Shown: positions 1-6,587, counted from the first letter of the stretch. The stretch: DNA of 7,504 bases from an uncultured Kouleothrix sp. (GCA_937858455.1 CALLYN010000819.1:1-7504); one strand, 5' to 3'. Notes: generated by a model from the letters alone, not told the origin. Numbers and translations are program-made.

Positions 1-225
1 GGCCGCGAAGCCGCGCTGGCGCGCGTTGACGCAGCCGCGCGCTGGCTCGTGGATCACCCGGCTGGCCAGTCGCCGCGCGATCAGCGCCGTCGCGTCGGTG
101 CTGCCGTTGTCTACCACGATCAGCTCGGCGGGTGCGAGCGTCTGAGCGCGCAGCGCCTGCAGCGCCGGCCCGATCAGGCTGGCCTCGTTGTAGGCCGGCA
201 GCACCACGGCGATGCGCGCGATCAT
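1..225 (-). CDS. Family 2 glycosyltransferase, N-terminal part (runs off the window)
   Basis: This is the first 75 residues of a GT-A fold glycosyltransferase; the rest lies beyond the left edge. The sequence begins MIARIAVVLPAYNEA, the beta-1 strand and PAYNE motif typical of GT2 enzymes. It continues to LIVVDNGSTDAT (residues about 35-46), the nucleotide-sugar-binding VDNGSTD segment. The DXD motif and acceptor region are not in view, so the sugar and acceptor cannot be named. Such enzymes transfer a sugar from a nucleotide or lipid-linked donor, usually at the cytoplasmic face of the membrane. The ATG overlaps the stop of the upstream FAD protein gene as ATGA. A strong GGAGGT lies six bases before the ATG inside that gene, so the two are translationally coupled. 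This suggests a shared glycan or glycolipid pathway. Family assignment is firm; specific role is unknown. Confidence 0.9.
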   Translation of the reverse strand, partial: MIARIAVVLPAYNEASLIGPALQALRAQTLAPAELIVVDNGSTDATALIARRLASRVIHEPARGCVNARQRGFAA

Positions 226-1574
226 GCCGCCACCTCCAGGCCGCGCCCGGCGCTCAGCTTCTCGACCACGGCCTTCGCGCTGAGGATGGTGTGGTCGATA
301 TTAAAGTAGCGCCAGTCGGCGAAGCGCCCGGCCGGGTAGATGCCGTGCTGCTCGAGGTAGCGGTGGATCAGCGCGACATCGTCGGCGTGCGTCAGGGTAT
401 AGATCGGGTAGGCCGGGTCGAGCGTCAGGCAGCCCTTCGGCTCGATTGCGTCGCCGGCGTCGACAACGCCAACCGCCCGCAGGTCGGCGATCGTGCGCTC
501 GGTCATCTGCTGCACGCTCATGCGCCGCTCGGGCGCGCGCGCCTCGGTTATCTCGGCGTAGATCGAGCCCCACCCCGCCGGCGCGGCGTCCGGCTGCACC
601 GCCTGCGGGAAGCCCAGCCGGTGCGCGAGGAAGCGGTCTTCGGGCAGGTACACGCGCATGCGCTCGCGATACTCGCGGCCTTTCACGCCAAACAGCAGGC
701 AGTAGTGCCGGTTGTAGGCCAGCCGCTCGAGCGCGCGCGCTAGCTCGGGCGGCGGCTGGCGTACCAGCCGGGCCAGCGCCGGCAGCGGCAGCGTGTAGAT
801 CAGCCGGCCGTAGCCGATCTTCTCGCCGCTCTCTAGGATGAGCCGCCGCTGCTCGGGCATGATCTGGGCGATCGGCGCGCCGCAGCGCACATTCGCGCCG
901 TCGGCGCCGAGCCGCTGGTGCAGCCCGCGCGGGATGATGTCGATGCCGCCGTGGCGCGGGTAGAGAAAGGTGTTGTTCGGGCCGAAGCCCTTCTGCTGGC
1001 TCATCAGCGCGCCGCGCACCACGTCGTCGAGCGGCGGGCGCAGCACGCGGTTGCCCACCCACGCGAAGGTCATCTGGTCGAGCGGGAACTTCCACTGCTT
1101 GCGGTTGTACGGCAGCATGAAGTGTTTGGCAATGCCGCGGCCGAACGTCAGCTCGGCCCACTCGGCGAAGTTCAGGTTCTCGGTGGCGTAGCGCTGGTCG
1201 CGCGCGTGCAAGAACGCCACCAGGCACTCGTACACTACGTCGCGCGGCAGGCCGTGCAGGTTGGCCTGGAAGGGGTAGCGCGTGAACGTGCCGTGCGAGT
1301 AGATCCAGGCTTCGCGCCGGCGCTCGAGCCGGTTGCTGCCGAGCAGCTCGTCGTACAGCCGCGCGACGTACGGCGATTTGGTGTACAGGATGTGGCTGGC
1401 GTAGTCGAAGGTAAAGCCGTCGACGGTGTGCGAGCGCGCGGTGCCGCCGACCTCGGGCGCGCGCTCGAGCACCATGTAGTCGTGCTGGCCCGCGCGGCTC
1501 AGGTGAAAGGCGCAGCTGAGCCCCGCGACGCCCGCGCCGGCGATCGCGTACTCGACCGATTGTGTTGTTCCCAT
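222..1574 (-). CDS. FAD-dependent oxidoreductase, UDP-galactopyranose mutase-like / amine oxidase fold
   Basis: The product is a 450-residue flavoprotein. Seen in the sequence: an N-terminal Rossmann dinucleotide motif, IAGAGVAGLSCAFHLSRAG (residues 11-29); the GG doublet GGTARS (43-48); a central PYNRKQWKFPLDQMTFAW stretch (155-172); and a C-terminal FAD-contact region, GIYPAGRFADWRYFN (411-425). The Y-x-x-K-Q-W pattern recalls UDP-galactopyranose mutases. It also recalls related protoporphyrinogen-oxidase-like proteins common in surface polysaccharide clusters. I see no transmembrane segment, so it is probably cytoplasmic. The frame stays open to 1676, but I chose the ATG at 1574 because GAGAGAGGGA lies just before it and the Rossmann strand follows directly. 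The upstream 34 residues look non-coding. The stop overlaps the glycosyltransferase start (ATGA), suggesting a glycan-modifying role. The substrate is not determinable; a true mutase is less likely than a relative because the overall sequence diverges. Confidence 0.88.
   Translation of the reverse strand: MGTTQSVEYAIAGAGVAGLSCAFHLSRAGQHDYMVLERAPEVGGTARSHTVDGFTFDYASHILYTKSPYVARLYDELLGSNRLERRREAWIYSHGTFTRYPFQANLHGLPRDVVYECLVAFLHARDQRYATENLNFAEWAELTFGRGIAKHFMLPYNRKQWKFPLDQMTFAWVGNRVLRPPLDDVVRGALMSQQKGFGPNNTFLYPRHGGIDIIPRGLHQRLGADGANVRCGAPIAQIMPEQRRLILESGEKIGYGRLIYTLPLPALARLVRQPPPELARALERLAYNRHYCLLFGVKGREYRERMRVYLPEDRFLAHRLGFPQAVQPDAAPAGWGSIYAEITEARAPERRMSVQQMTERTIADLRAVGVVDAGDAIEPKGCLTLDPAYPIYTLTHADDVALIHRYLEQHGIYPAGRFADWRYFNIDHTILSAKAVVEKLSAGRGLEVAA
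232..237 (-). promoter_or_regulatory. Shine-Dalgarno for the glycosyltransferase, inside the upstream gene
   Basis: Read on the minus strand this is GGAGGT, six bases before the ATG at 225-223. It lies within the last codons of the FAD protein gene and fixes the glycosyltransferase start at the ATGA overlap. Confidence 0.75.
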
Positions 1575-1734
1575 TCCCTCTCTCAATTCCCCAATACGAG
1601 ACTTCACTGGAAATACGCCAGGGGAAAGCTTTCTGTGTCCCGGCAGAAGGCTTTGTGAGGGGCCTGCAGCCCCCAATCCGCCTCGGTCTGTATTTCCAAT
1701 AGAGCCTACTGAAACGTCGGCCTCCGATCCGGTG
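1575..1734. other. Intergenic gap with short inverted repeats
   Basis: The 160 bases between the DUF2231-type gene and the FAD gene hold the Shine-Dalgarno (1575-1584) and a small GGGGC/GCCCC hairpin (1659-1673) without a T-run. They also hold two inverted copies of the 9-mer TGGAAATAC, at 1608-1616 (plus) and 1690-1698 (minus). I find no convincing -35/-10 pair, so it is open whether the FAD gene has its own promoter here. Confidence 0.45.
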
Positions 1735-2292
1735 CTATGGCTGCTGAGCGCTGGGGGCGCTGGTGGCCTGCGGCACGCCGACGCCGTGCGAGTACACCAT
1801 GGTTCCGCCGAGGTGGCCGGTCAGGATAATCATGGCGATGCCGGCCACGCCGACGAGCGACCAGAGCGCGCGCAGGCCGCGGCTCCAGCGCTCGGGGAGT
1901 GTCCAGCCGCGCCGCCAGCGCGCGGTGACCGAGGCGGTGAAGAACAGCAGCGCGGCCTCGGCCAGCAGCAGCCCGTCGTACAGGTTGCGCGTCAGCTCGC
2001 CCAGGCCGGCGTGGGTTTCGAGCAGGTTATCTTCGGCCACCACTGCCGGCACATAGCTGGGCGTCTGGATCGCTTCGACGTCGGGCATGGCTTGCTTGGC
2101 CTGGTGCTCGGCGGTTTCGCCCGTCTGGGTGGCCAGCGTGGCGCCCACGACTCCGGCCACCAGCAGCAGCACCGCCGCCAGGCGCAGGCCACGGCGCGGG
2201 AATAGCAGGCTGAGGATCTGGAACACCACTGCCGCAGGCAGGAGCACGAGCGCGGCGTGTACCACCTGCGGATGGTTCAGAAGCTGATTCAT
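1735..2292 (-). CDS. DUF2231-type integral membrane protein
   Basis: The product is a 185-residue protein with four hydrophobic helices at about residues 10-30, 37-54, 104-122 and 142-160. It starts MNQLLNHPQVVHAALVLLPA, matching the HP-x-x-VH-x-x-x-x-LLP opening of DUF2231 membrane proteins. It ends the helical part with GHLGGTMVYSHGVGV (159-173), the other conserved block of that family. Histidines 7, 12, 94, 160 and 169 sit near helix ends, as in heme- or metal-binding membrane proteins, but cofactor binding is inference. The role of the family is not established. The frame is open to 2541, but that extension runs through intergenic hairpins. The ATG at 2292 is preceded by GGAG six bases upstream and gives the normal family length. 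The Ala/Ser/Pro-rich tail is probably disordered. It is not coupled to its neighbours (gaps of 160 and 393 bases). Confidence 0.85.
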   Translation of the reverse strand: MNQLLNHPQVVHAALVLLPAAVVFQILSLLFPRRGLRLAAVLLLVAGVVGATLATQTGETAEHQAKQAMPDVEAIQTPSYVPAVVAEDNLLETHAGLGELTRNLYDGLLLAEAALLFFTASVTARWRRGWTLPERWSRGLRALWSLVGVAGIAMIILTGHLGGTMVYSHGVGVPQATSAPSAQQP

Positions 2293-2376
2293 ACCGATCT
2301 CCAAGTCTAGCCACAGATAGCTGCGGAAGCCTGCAATGGCCGCCAGCCCGCGCCGGCGCTGCCATTGGGCTTTGTT

Positions 2377-2391
2377 GGGCGCGAAGCGCCC
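2377..2391. repeat. Perfect 6-bp inverted repeat with GAA loop
   Basis: GGGCGC (2377-2382) pairs with GCGCCC (2386-2391) around a GAA loop, flanked at a distance by GTTG and CAAC (2374-2377, 2397-2400). There is no T-run on either side, so it does not look like an intrinsic terminator. It resembles a REP-like intergenic hairpin. Confidence 0.55.
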
Positions 2392-2510
2392 TGATGCAAC
2401 GCAACCGTTAGCAATATGCAGGCCATGCGGCTTATTTGGAAATACGTGGCGGCTTGAGGAACATGCACGCCCTAACGGGGAGGCCTGGCGGGGCTTCGCC
2501 GGGATTTCTT

Positions 2511-2551
2511 CCGAGGTGGCCTGCCCAGCTTCGCCGGGCAAGGCACCTCGG
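2511..2551. repeat. Long imperfect inverted repeat
   Basis: CCGAGGTG (2511-2518) pairs with CACCTCGG (2544-2551). Inside it CC (2520-2521) can pair with GG (2542-2543), and TGCCC (2522-2526) pairs with GGGCA (2536-2540). This leaves single-base bulges at 2519 and 2541 and a nine-base loop, for about 15 base pairs in all. No T-tract follows on either strand. It could act as a transcript 3'-end stabiliser or be a dispersed palindromic repeat. Confidence 0.6.
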
Positions 2552-2554
2552 GAA

Positions 2555-2586
2555 GCGGTTTTTCCGCGCGGAGCGAGGAAAACCGC
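2555..2586. repeat. Bulged inverted repeat with A/T-tract stem
   Basis: GCGG (2555-2558) pairs with CCGC (2583-2586), TTTT (2559-2562) with AAAA (2579-2582), and CC (2564-2565) with GG (2577-2578), with T2563 bulged. The same bases can instead form a shorter GCGG-TTTTT-CCGC hairpin (2555-2567), and CCGCGCGG (2564-2571) is itself a palindrome. It lies four bases from the preceding inverted repeat, so the two probably belong to one element. Confidence 0.55.
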
Positions 2587-2685
2587 ACACGATACGGAGC
2601 ATAGTACCGCTCTGCCGAAGGCTGAGGGCGCCAGCTGCGTTTGTCCGAAGAAAGTGATCAGGCGGAGTTGGTAGAGGCCGGTGCG

Positions 2686-4869
2686 CTAGTGCCGCACGGT
2701 TGGCACGTACACGCGGTAATCGGCGGTGCCGGCCACGTCGATGATTGTGGCGCTGGCCTGGGCGCGGCCGAGCAGCGCATTTGCGGGGTTGCCGAGGTTC
2801 ACGAAAAGCGTTTCGTTCGCCTCGCCGATCGCGTCGGCGTTGATCGGCACCACAATGCTGCCCAGCTGCGAGTGCGCCGGGATCACCAGCCGCCCGGCGC
2901 GCGCCTGGTAGTCGAGGCCGGCGGTGGCGCTGCCGTCGGCGGTGGCGAAGTCGACAGCTACGTCGATCGGCGAGGGCGACGAAAGCCGCACGCTGAAGAT
3001 CGCGTCGCGCGTGCCGCTGGCCGGCTCGCCTATGAACAGATTGTCGATGCTGATCGTCGGGCCTGCGCCGTCGACAATTGTGCCGATGGCCTGGCCATCG
3101 GCGATCACGCTGTTATTCGCGCCCGTCAGGTTCACGAAAAAGAACTCGGTGCCCTCGGCCACGCCGTCGGCGTTCACCGGCACGGCGATCGTCTCGCTGG
3201 TAACATTCGGCGGGAAGCTAATGCTGCCCGAGGCCGGCGCGTAGTCGCTGCCGCCTAGTGCCGTGCCGTCGGCGGTGGCGTAGTTGACCGTCACCACCCG
3301 GCCGCTGGGCATCGACAGCGCGACGACAAACGTAGCGGTGTTGCCGGTGGCGCCTTCGGTGGTGCCGGCGTCGCTGATCGAGATCAGCGGCTGGGCGTCG
3401 TTATCTTGGATCGTGCCCTGGCCCTGGCCGTCGAGGATGGTGGCATTGTTCGGGCTGCTGAGGTTCACAAAGAAGTTCTCGTTATCTTCCGGCACAGTGT
3501 CGCCGATCACCGGCACGGCGATGTTTTGGGTGAACACGCCTGGCGGGATGGTCAGCGTGGCGGAGGGCTGGCCGGTATAGTCGCCGCCGGCCTTGGCCGT
3601 GCCGTCGATCGTCTGGTAGTTCACCGTCACGGTTTTGCCGCTGGCCACGCTCAGCGTCACCGCGAATGTCGCGTCGCTCGTGCCGGCGTCGCCCTCGGGC
3701 ACGCTGGCGTCGCCGATTGTGATCGTGGGCGGCAGGTCGTCGTTGGTGATCGTGGCGACGCCAAGGCCGTCGAGGATGCTGGCGTTCGCCGGGCTGCTCA
3801 GGTTCAGGTTAAACGTCTCGTTGTCCTCGTCCGACAGGTCGCCAATAATCGTCACCGGCAGCGTGATCGTGGTGCTGCCGATCGGAAAGCTGCGAGTGGT
3901 GCTGCCGATCGAGACGTAGTCGCTGCCGCCGACGGCGCTGCCGTCGGATGTGCTGGCCGACACCGTCACCGGCTTGCCGCTTGGCGCCGAGAGCGACAGG
4001 CTGAACTCGGCGCTGGTGGTGCCGGCGTTGCCCTCGACGACGGTCAGATCTTTCACCGAAATATTCGGCGGCAGGTCGTCGTCGGTGATCGTGCCGACGC
4101 CCTGCGCCTTCAGCAGCGTGGCGTTGCTGGGGCCGTACAGGTCGACGAAAAAGGTCTCGTTGTCTTCGTCGAGCTGGTCGCCATTCACCAGCACGCTGAT
4201 CGACTGGGCGGCGGTGCTGTTGGCTGGGAACACCAGCGTGCCCGAGGTGGTGATGTAGTCGGCGCCCGTGACCGCGCTGCCGTTGGCGGTATGGTAGCCG
4301 ACCGAGACCGGCTGGGCGCTGGCGGCCGAGAGCGACACCGCAAAGCTGGCGCGCACGCTGCCATTGTTGCCTTCGGTTACGCTGCGGTCGCCGATCGACA
4401 GGCTGGGCGGCGGGTCGTTGATTGTGGCGATGCCCTGCGATTTGCCGTTCAGCGGCTCGGCATTCTGGTACTTGAACAGGTTGAGAAAGAACGTCTCGCT
4501 GCCCTCGGCCCTGGTGTCGCTCTTGATCGTCACCACCACTACGGCGCTCTGCTTCGCGGGCAAGAGCGACAGTGTCTTGGCGCTCAGCGCGACATAATCG
4601 CTGCCGGCGGTAGCGGTGCCGTCGCTAGTAGCATAATCGACTGAGACCGTCTGCGTGATATTGCTCGACGCGGTGATCGTGAAGGCCACGGTGGACTGGC
4701 CGTTCACCGGCTCGGTGACGCTGACATCGTTGATTGCGATGGTGGTGGGCAGCCCGGCGGCCTGCGGGAGCGCCAGGGCCGGTGCGGCGGCGTGGGTGCC
4801 TACAGCGGAGCAGAATAGTATGGCAATGAACAATCGAAGCCAAACAGTATATTCGCGTTTCACGAGCAT
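2686..4869 (-). CDS. Secreted protein of six tandem Calx-beta domains
   Basis: The product is a 727-residue exported protein. It begins with a signal peptide: Lys/Arg at residues 4-5, a hydrophobic core LRLFIAILFCSAVG at 11-24, and a probable Ala-rich cleavage zone at about 27-36. The rest is almost entirely six Calx-beta-like beta-sandwich repeats of about 110 residues. Each carries SVTEG-like, ATADGTAxxGxDY, ExxETFFVxL and GxGTIxDDD-like motifs. The acidic clusters at repeat ends are the usual Ca2+ sites of this fold, so calcium-stiffened extracellular adhesion or matrix function is likely but inferred. There is no catalytic domain, LPXTG, dockerin or C-terminal helix. It ends DYRVYVPTVRH after the last repeat. 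The start at 4869 is supported by AAAAGGGAAA upstream and by the signal peptide. It appears monocistronic, with gaps of 393 and 364 bases on either side. Confidence 0.9.
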   Translation of the reverse strand: MLVKREYTVWLRLFIAILFCSAVGTHAAAPALALPQAAGLPTTIAINDVSVTEPVNGQSTVAFTITASSNITQTVSVDYATSDGTATAGSDYVALSAKTLSLLPAKQSAVVVVTIKSDTRAEGSETFFLNLFKYQNAEPLNGKSQGIATINDPPPSLSIGDRSVTEGNNGSVRASFAVSLSAASAQPVSVGYHTANGSAVTGADYITTSGTLVFPANSTAAQSISVLVNGDQLDEDNETFFVDLYGPSNATLLKAQGVGTITDDDLPPNISVKDLTVVEGNAGTTSAEFSLSLSAPSGKPVTVSASTSDGSAVGGSDYVSIGSTTRSFPIGSTTITLPVTIIGDLSDEDNETFNLNLSSPANASILDGLGVATITNDDLPPTITIGDASVPEGDAGTSDATFAVTLSVASGKTVTVNYQTIDGTAKAGGDYTGQPSATLTIPPGVFTQNIAVPVIGDTVPEDNENFFVNLSSPNNATILDGQGQGTIQDNDAQPLISISDAGTTEGATGNTATFVVALSMPSGRVVTVNYATADGTALGGSDYAPASGSISFPPNVTSETIAVPVNADGVAEGTEFFFVNLTGANNSVIADGQAIGTIVDGAGPTISIDNLFIGEPASGTRDAIFSVRLSSPSPIDVAVDFATADGSATAGLDYQARAGRLVIPAHSQLGSIVVPINADAIGEANETLFVNLGNPANALLGRAQASATIIDVAGTADYRVYVPTVRH
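2737..4746 (-). repeat. Array of six Calx-beta repeats, period mostly 113 residues
   Basis: Approximate repeat spans in the protein are 42-153, 156-265, 269-378, 382-491, 495-600 and 605-711. The DNA spans are about 4746-4411, 4404-4075, 4065-3736, 3726-3397, 3387-3070 and 3057-2737. Starts are spaced 114, 113, 113, 113 and 110 residues. Repeats 2-4 keep acidic terminal loops (TDDD, TNDD, QDND). Repeats 1, 5 and 6 have weaker ones (INDPPP, IVDGAG, IIDVAG), suggesting unequal calcium binding. Confidence 0.8.
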
Positions 4870-4906
4870 TGGCGGTTTCCCTTTTCTGCCAGCTGCAGGC
4901 GCAGAT

Positions 4907-4926
4907 CAATAAATTTTTATATGATT
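4907..4926 (-). promoter_or_regulatory. AT-rich possible -10 region for the Calx-beta gene
   Basis: Minus-strand TATAAA (4916-4921) sits in an AT-rich block 47 bases before the ATG, isolated in GC-rich sequence. No recognisable -35 hexamer lies at the right distance (GCGAGG is found there), so this is only a candidate. Confidence 0.25.
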
Positions 4927-4996
4927 CGGAGCTGTGCCCCTCGCGCACCCCTCTATGAGCCAGGCCATAAGCAGCCGCGCTCTGTCGCGCGCACAC

Positions 4997-5024
4997 AAAA
5001 GGCGCGTTGGGCTGCGCCCACGCG
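4997..5024 (-). terminator. Candidate intrinsic terminator or attenuator
   Basis: On the minus strand CGCG-TGGGC, loop GCA, GCCCA-a-CGCG (5024 to 5003) forms a nine-pair stem with one bulge. It is followed two bases later by TTTT (5000-4997). It lies about 210 bases past the Hsp70-like gene stop and about 130 bases before the Calx-beta start. It could therefore end the first transcript or attenuate the second. The T-run is short, so efficiency is uncertain. Confidence 0.4.
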
Positions 5025-5183
5025 GATCTATTGCATACCAGGCAGACCTTAAGCGCTTAGCTGCTGTACTGCGCCACCACTCGGTTTTGTGCCCTGCAGT
5101 GCGGGATATGAAGAGCCGACGGTTATTCAGAAATCGCTAAACCCTGCTACAAATAATCAACGTCGCCGCCAAATCTGCTACGG

Positions 5184-5211
5184 ATTGTATCATAGAGAGT
5201 TTTCGAATCAA
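5184..5211 (-). promoter_or_regulatory. Candidate sigma-70-type promoter toward the Calx-beta gene
   Basis: Read on the minus strand, TTGATT (5211-5206) is separated by 16 bases from TACAAT (5189-5184), in an AT-rich patch just past the Hsp70-like gene stop. Transcription would start near 5177 and give a leader of roughly 300 bases to the Calx-beta ATG, passing through the hairpin at 5003-5024. Confidence 0.35.
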
Positions 5212-5233
5212 GGAATATCCTGTGACAATCTAT

Positions 5234-6580
5234 TCACGCCAGCCAGCGCGGGTCGGCGGCGGCGATCGCCAGGCCGGAGGCGACGCCGGTGAAAACGTCC
5301 ATTTCTTGCAGCTTATCGGCGCCAAACTTCTCGCTGAGCAGGCGCACAAAGCGCGGGATGCGCGACGATCCGCCGGTGCGCAGCACGACATCGATATCGG
5401 CTGGGGCTAGCCCGGCGCCGGCCAACGCCCGGTCGATACACGCGCCCACCTCGCGCACGTCCGGGCCGATCAGCCGCTCGAAATCCCAGCGCTCAAGCGT
5501 GTCGCTGAACACGATGCCCGGCACATTCATCGAGACAGTCGTGCGCGGCGCGTCGCTCAGGCGCACCTTGGCGCGCTCGACCTCTTCGTACAGCGGCAGG
5601 CCATAGTTCTCGCGCACGAGCGTACGCAGCGCGCGCAGCTCGGCGGGCTTATCGCCGACGCGAATGGCCTCGTCGATGATGCTGAGGTAGCGCGGCTGCG
5701 TCAGGTCGACGATCGTCTGCCACTCGCTGAGGTGGTCGAGCAGCGCGGCCGGCAGCGGCATCTTGCGCGGGCCGAGCGTAGCGCCCTCGCCGAAGTGCGG
5801 CAGCACCTTGCCCATCACCACGCGGCGGTCCATCAGGTCGCCGCCGATCGGCACGCCGTCGGTGGCGAGCACATCGCGGCGGCCGGTCTCGTCGATCCGC
5901 ATCACCGTCACGTCGAGCGTGCCGCCGCCGAAGTCGAACACCAGCACATTCTGCTCGCCGCGCGCGGTGGCCGCGTACGAGAGCGCGGCGGCGGTTGGCT
6001 CGGGCAGGAAGCTGAACGGCGGCAGGCCGGCCTCCTCGGCGGCGCGGCGCATGCGCGCGATTGCCAGCTCGTCGAGCTTCGGGTCGGTCGAGTAGTGCAC
6101 CGGCCGCCCCAGCACCATGCCGGTGACCGGCTGGCCAAGCTCGTCCTCGATGCGCCCGAGCACGATCCGCAGCACCACGGCGATCAGCGTCTCGAGCGTA
6201 TAGCGCGTGCCGAACACGTCGGTGCCGGTGAACGAGCTATCGCGCAGGTGCGACTTCAGCGACTGAAACAGCCGGCCGGGCGCATTGGCGTCGACCACGG
6301 CGTAGAGCGCCTGCACGACAGTGCCGACCTCGGCCAGGGTGACTTCCTGATCGCCCAGGTAGCGCCACTCGTACTCGATCTCGCGGCCGACATTGCCCTC
6401 GGTGAACTTGTTGATCGCCGCGCGCCCGATGAACGGCACGCCCTCGCGGCTGATGAACAGCGTCGAACGCATGATCGACGGCGCGCTGTTGGCCGGGTCG
6501 AGCTTCAGCAGGCGCACGCGCGTGCCGTCGTACACCGCCGCGCTGGAGTTGGTGGTTCCGAAATCTAGCCCTACGCGCAT
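5234..6580 (-). CDS. yegD: YegD-type Hsp70-family ATPase (nucleotide-binding domain only)
   Basis: The product is a 448-residue actin/Hsp70-fold protein. Seen: phosphate-1 loop MRVGLDFGTTNSS (1-13), EPTAAALSYA (194-203), phosphate-2 loop VLVFDFGGGTLDVTV (212-226), GGDLMDRRV (247-255), VERAKVRLSD (334-343) and adenosine-binding motif VVLRTGGSSRIPRFVRLL (398-415). It ends shortly after the ATPase lobe and lacks the DnaK substrate-binding and lid domains. Its length and motif spacing match E. coli YegD, a putative cytoplasmic chaperone whose clients are unknown. MreB is less likely given the GGGTLDV and GGSSRIP motifs. The frame opens at 6628, but the ATG at 6580 has AAGGAG seven bases upstream and starts exactly at the first ATPase strand. 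No DnaJ or GrpE gene is nearby. The gene symbol is by family resemblance only. Confidence 0.87.
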   Translation of the reverse strand: MRVGLDFGTTNSSAAVYDGTRVRLLKLDPANSAPSIMRSTLFISREGVPFIGRAAINKFTEGNVGREIEYEWRYLGDQEVTLAEVGTVVQALYAVVDANAPGRLFQSLKSHLRDSSFTGTDVFGTRYTLETLIAVVLRIVLGRIEDELGQPVTGMVLGRPVHYSTDPKLDELAIARMRRAAEEAGLPPFSFLPEPTAAALSYAATARGEQNVLVFDFGGGTLDVTVMRIDETGRRDVLATDGVPIGGDLMDRRVVMGKVLPHFGEGATLGPRKMPLPAALLDHLSEWQTIVDLTQPRYLSIIDEAIRVGDKPAELRALRTLVRENYGLPLYEEVERAKVRLSDAPRTTVSMNVPGIVFSDTLERWDFERLIGPDVREVGACIDRALAGAGLAPADIDVVLRTGGSSRIPRFVRLLSEKFGADKLQEMDVFTGVASGLAIAAADPRWLA

Positions 6581-6587
6581 CGCAGTT

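Larger units (their letters stand above)
2293..2685. other. 393-base intergenic region with hairpin cluster
   Basis: This gap lies between the Calx-beta gene stop and the DUF2231-type gene start. Apart from the Shine-Dalgarno at 2299-2302 it holds three GC-rich inverted repeats (annotated separately) and an 11-base direct repeat, GCTTCGCCGGG, at 2493-2503 and 2528-2538. It also has several short GAAG/CTTC-loop hairpins and one more copy of TGGAAATAC at 2437-2445. No credible ORF occupies it on either strand. The promoter of the DUF2231-type gene should be here, but no clear -35/-10 pair stands out. Confidence 0.6.
4870..5233. other. 364-base intergenic region with leader / small RNA signals
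   Basis: This gap lies between the Hsp70-like gene stop and the Calx-beta gene start and is visibly more AT-rich than the genes, especially 5130-5230. On the minus strand it holds a promoter-like pair (5184-5211), a terminator-like hairpin (4997-5024) and a second GC hairpin (4976-4991). It also holds an AT-rich block (4907-4926) near the Calx-beta start and a perfect 10-base palindrome TAAGCGCTTA (5050-5059). No ORF here has family resemblance, a good start site or codon bias. Confidence 0.5.

Noticed and set aside
132..1658. Plus-strand ORFs of 203 and 246 residues opposite the FAD gene
   Set aside because: They are shadows of the flavoprotein gene in GC-rich DNA, with no recognisable motifs or good start sites.
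1659..1673. GGGGC/GCCCC hairpin as terminator of the DUF2231-type gene
   Set aside because: The stem is only five pairs and no T-run follows on the minus strand.
1575..1676. 34-residue N-terminal extension of the FAD protein
   Set aside because: The Rossmann motif normally begins within about 10 residues of the start, and a GAGAGAGGGA Shine-Dalgarno directly precedes the ATG at 1574.
2293..2541. N-terminal extension of the DUF2231-type protein
   Set aside because: The frame is open, but the extension crosses the intergenic hairpin cluster, lacks family similarity, and the internal ATG has a proper Shine-Dalgarno and the DUF2231-type opening.
2377..2586. CRISPR array or intrinsic terminator
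   Set aside because: There are no regularly spaced direct repeats with spacers, and none of the hairpins is followed by a T-run on either strand.
3406..4644. 412-residue plus-strand ORF opposite the Calx-beta gene
   Set aside because: It is the antisense of the repeat array: open because of high GC and repeated codon patterns, rich in repeated Arg/His/Asp/Val strings, with no domain, and the minus-strand gene fully explains the region.
4934..5292. Short plus-strand ORFs in the 364-base intergenic gap
   Set aside because: They have no Shine-Dalgarno, no codon bias like the neighbouring genes and no recognisable protein features; one runs into the antisense of the YegD-type gene.
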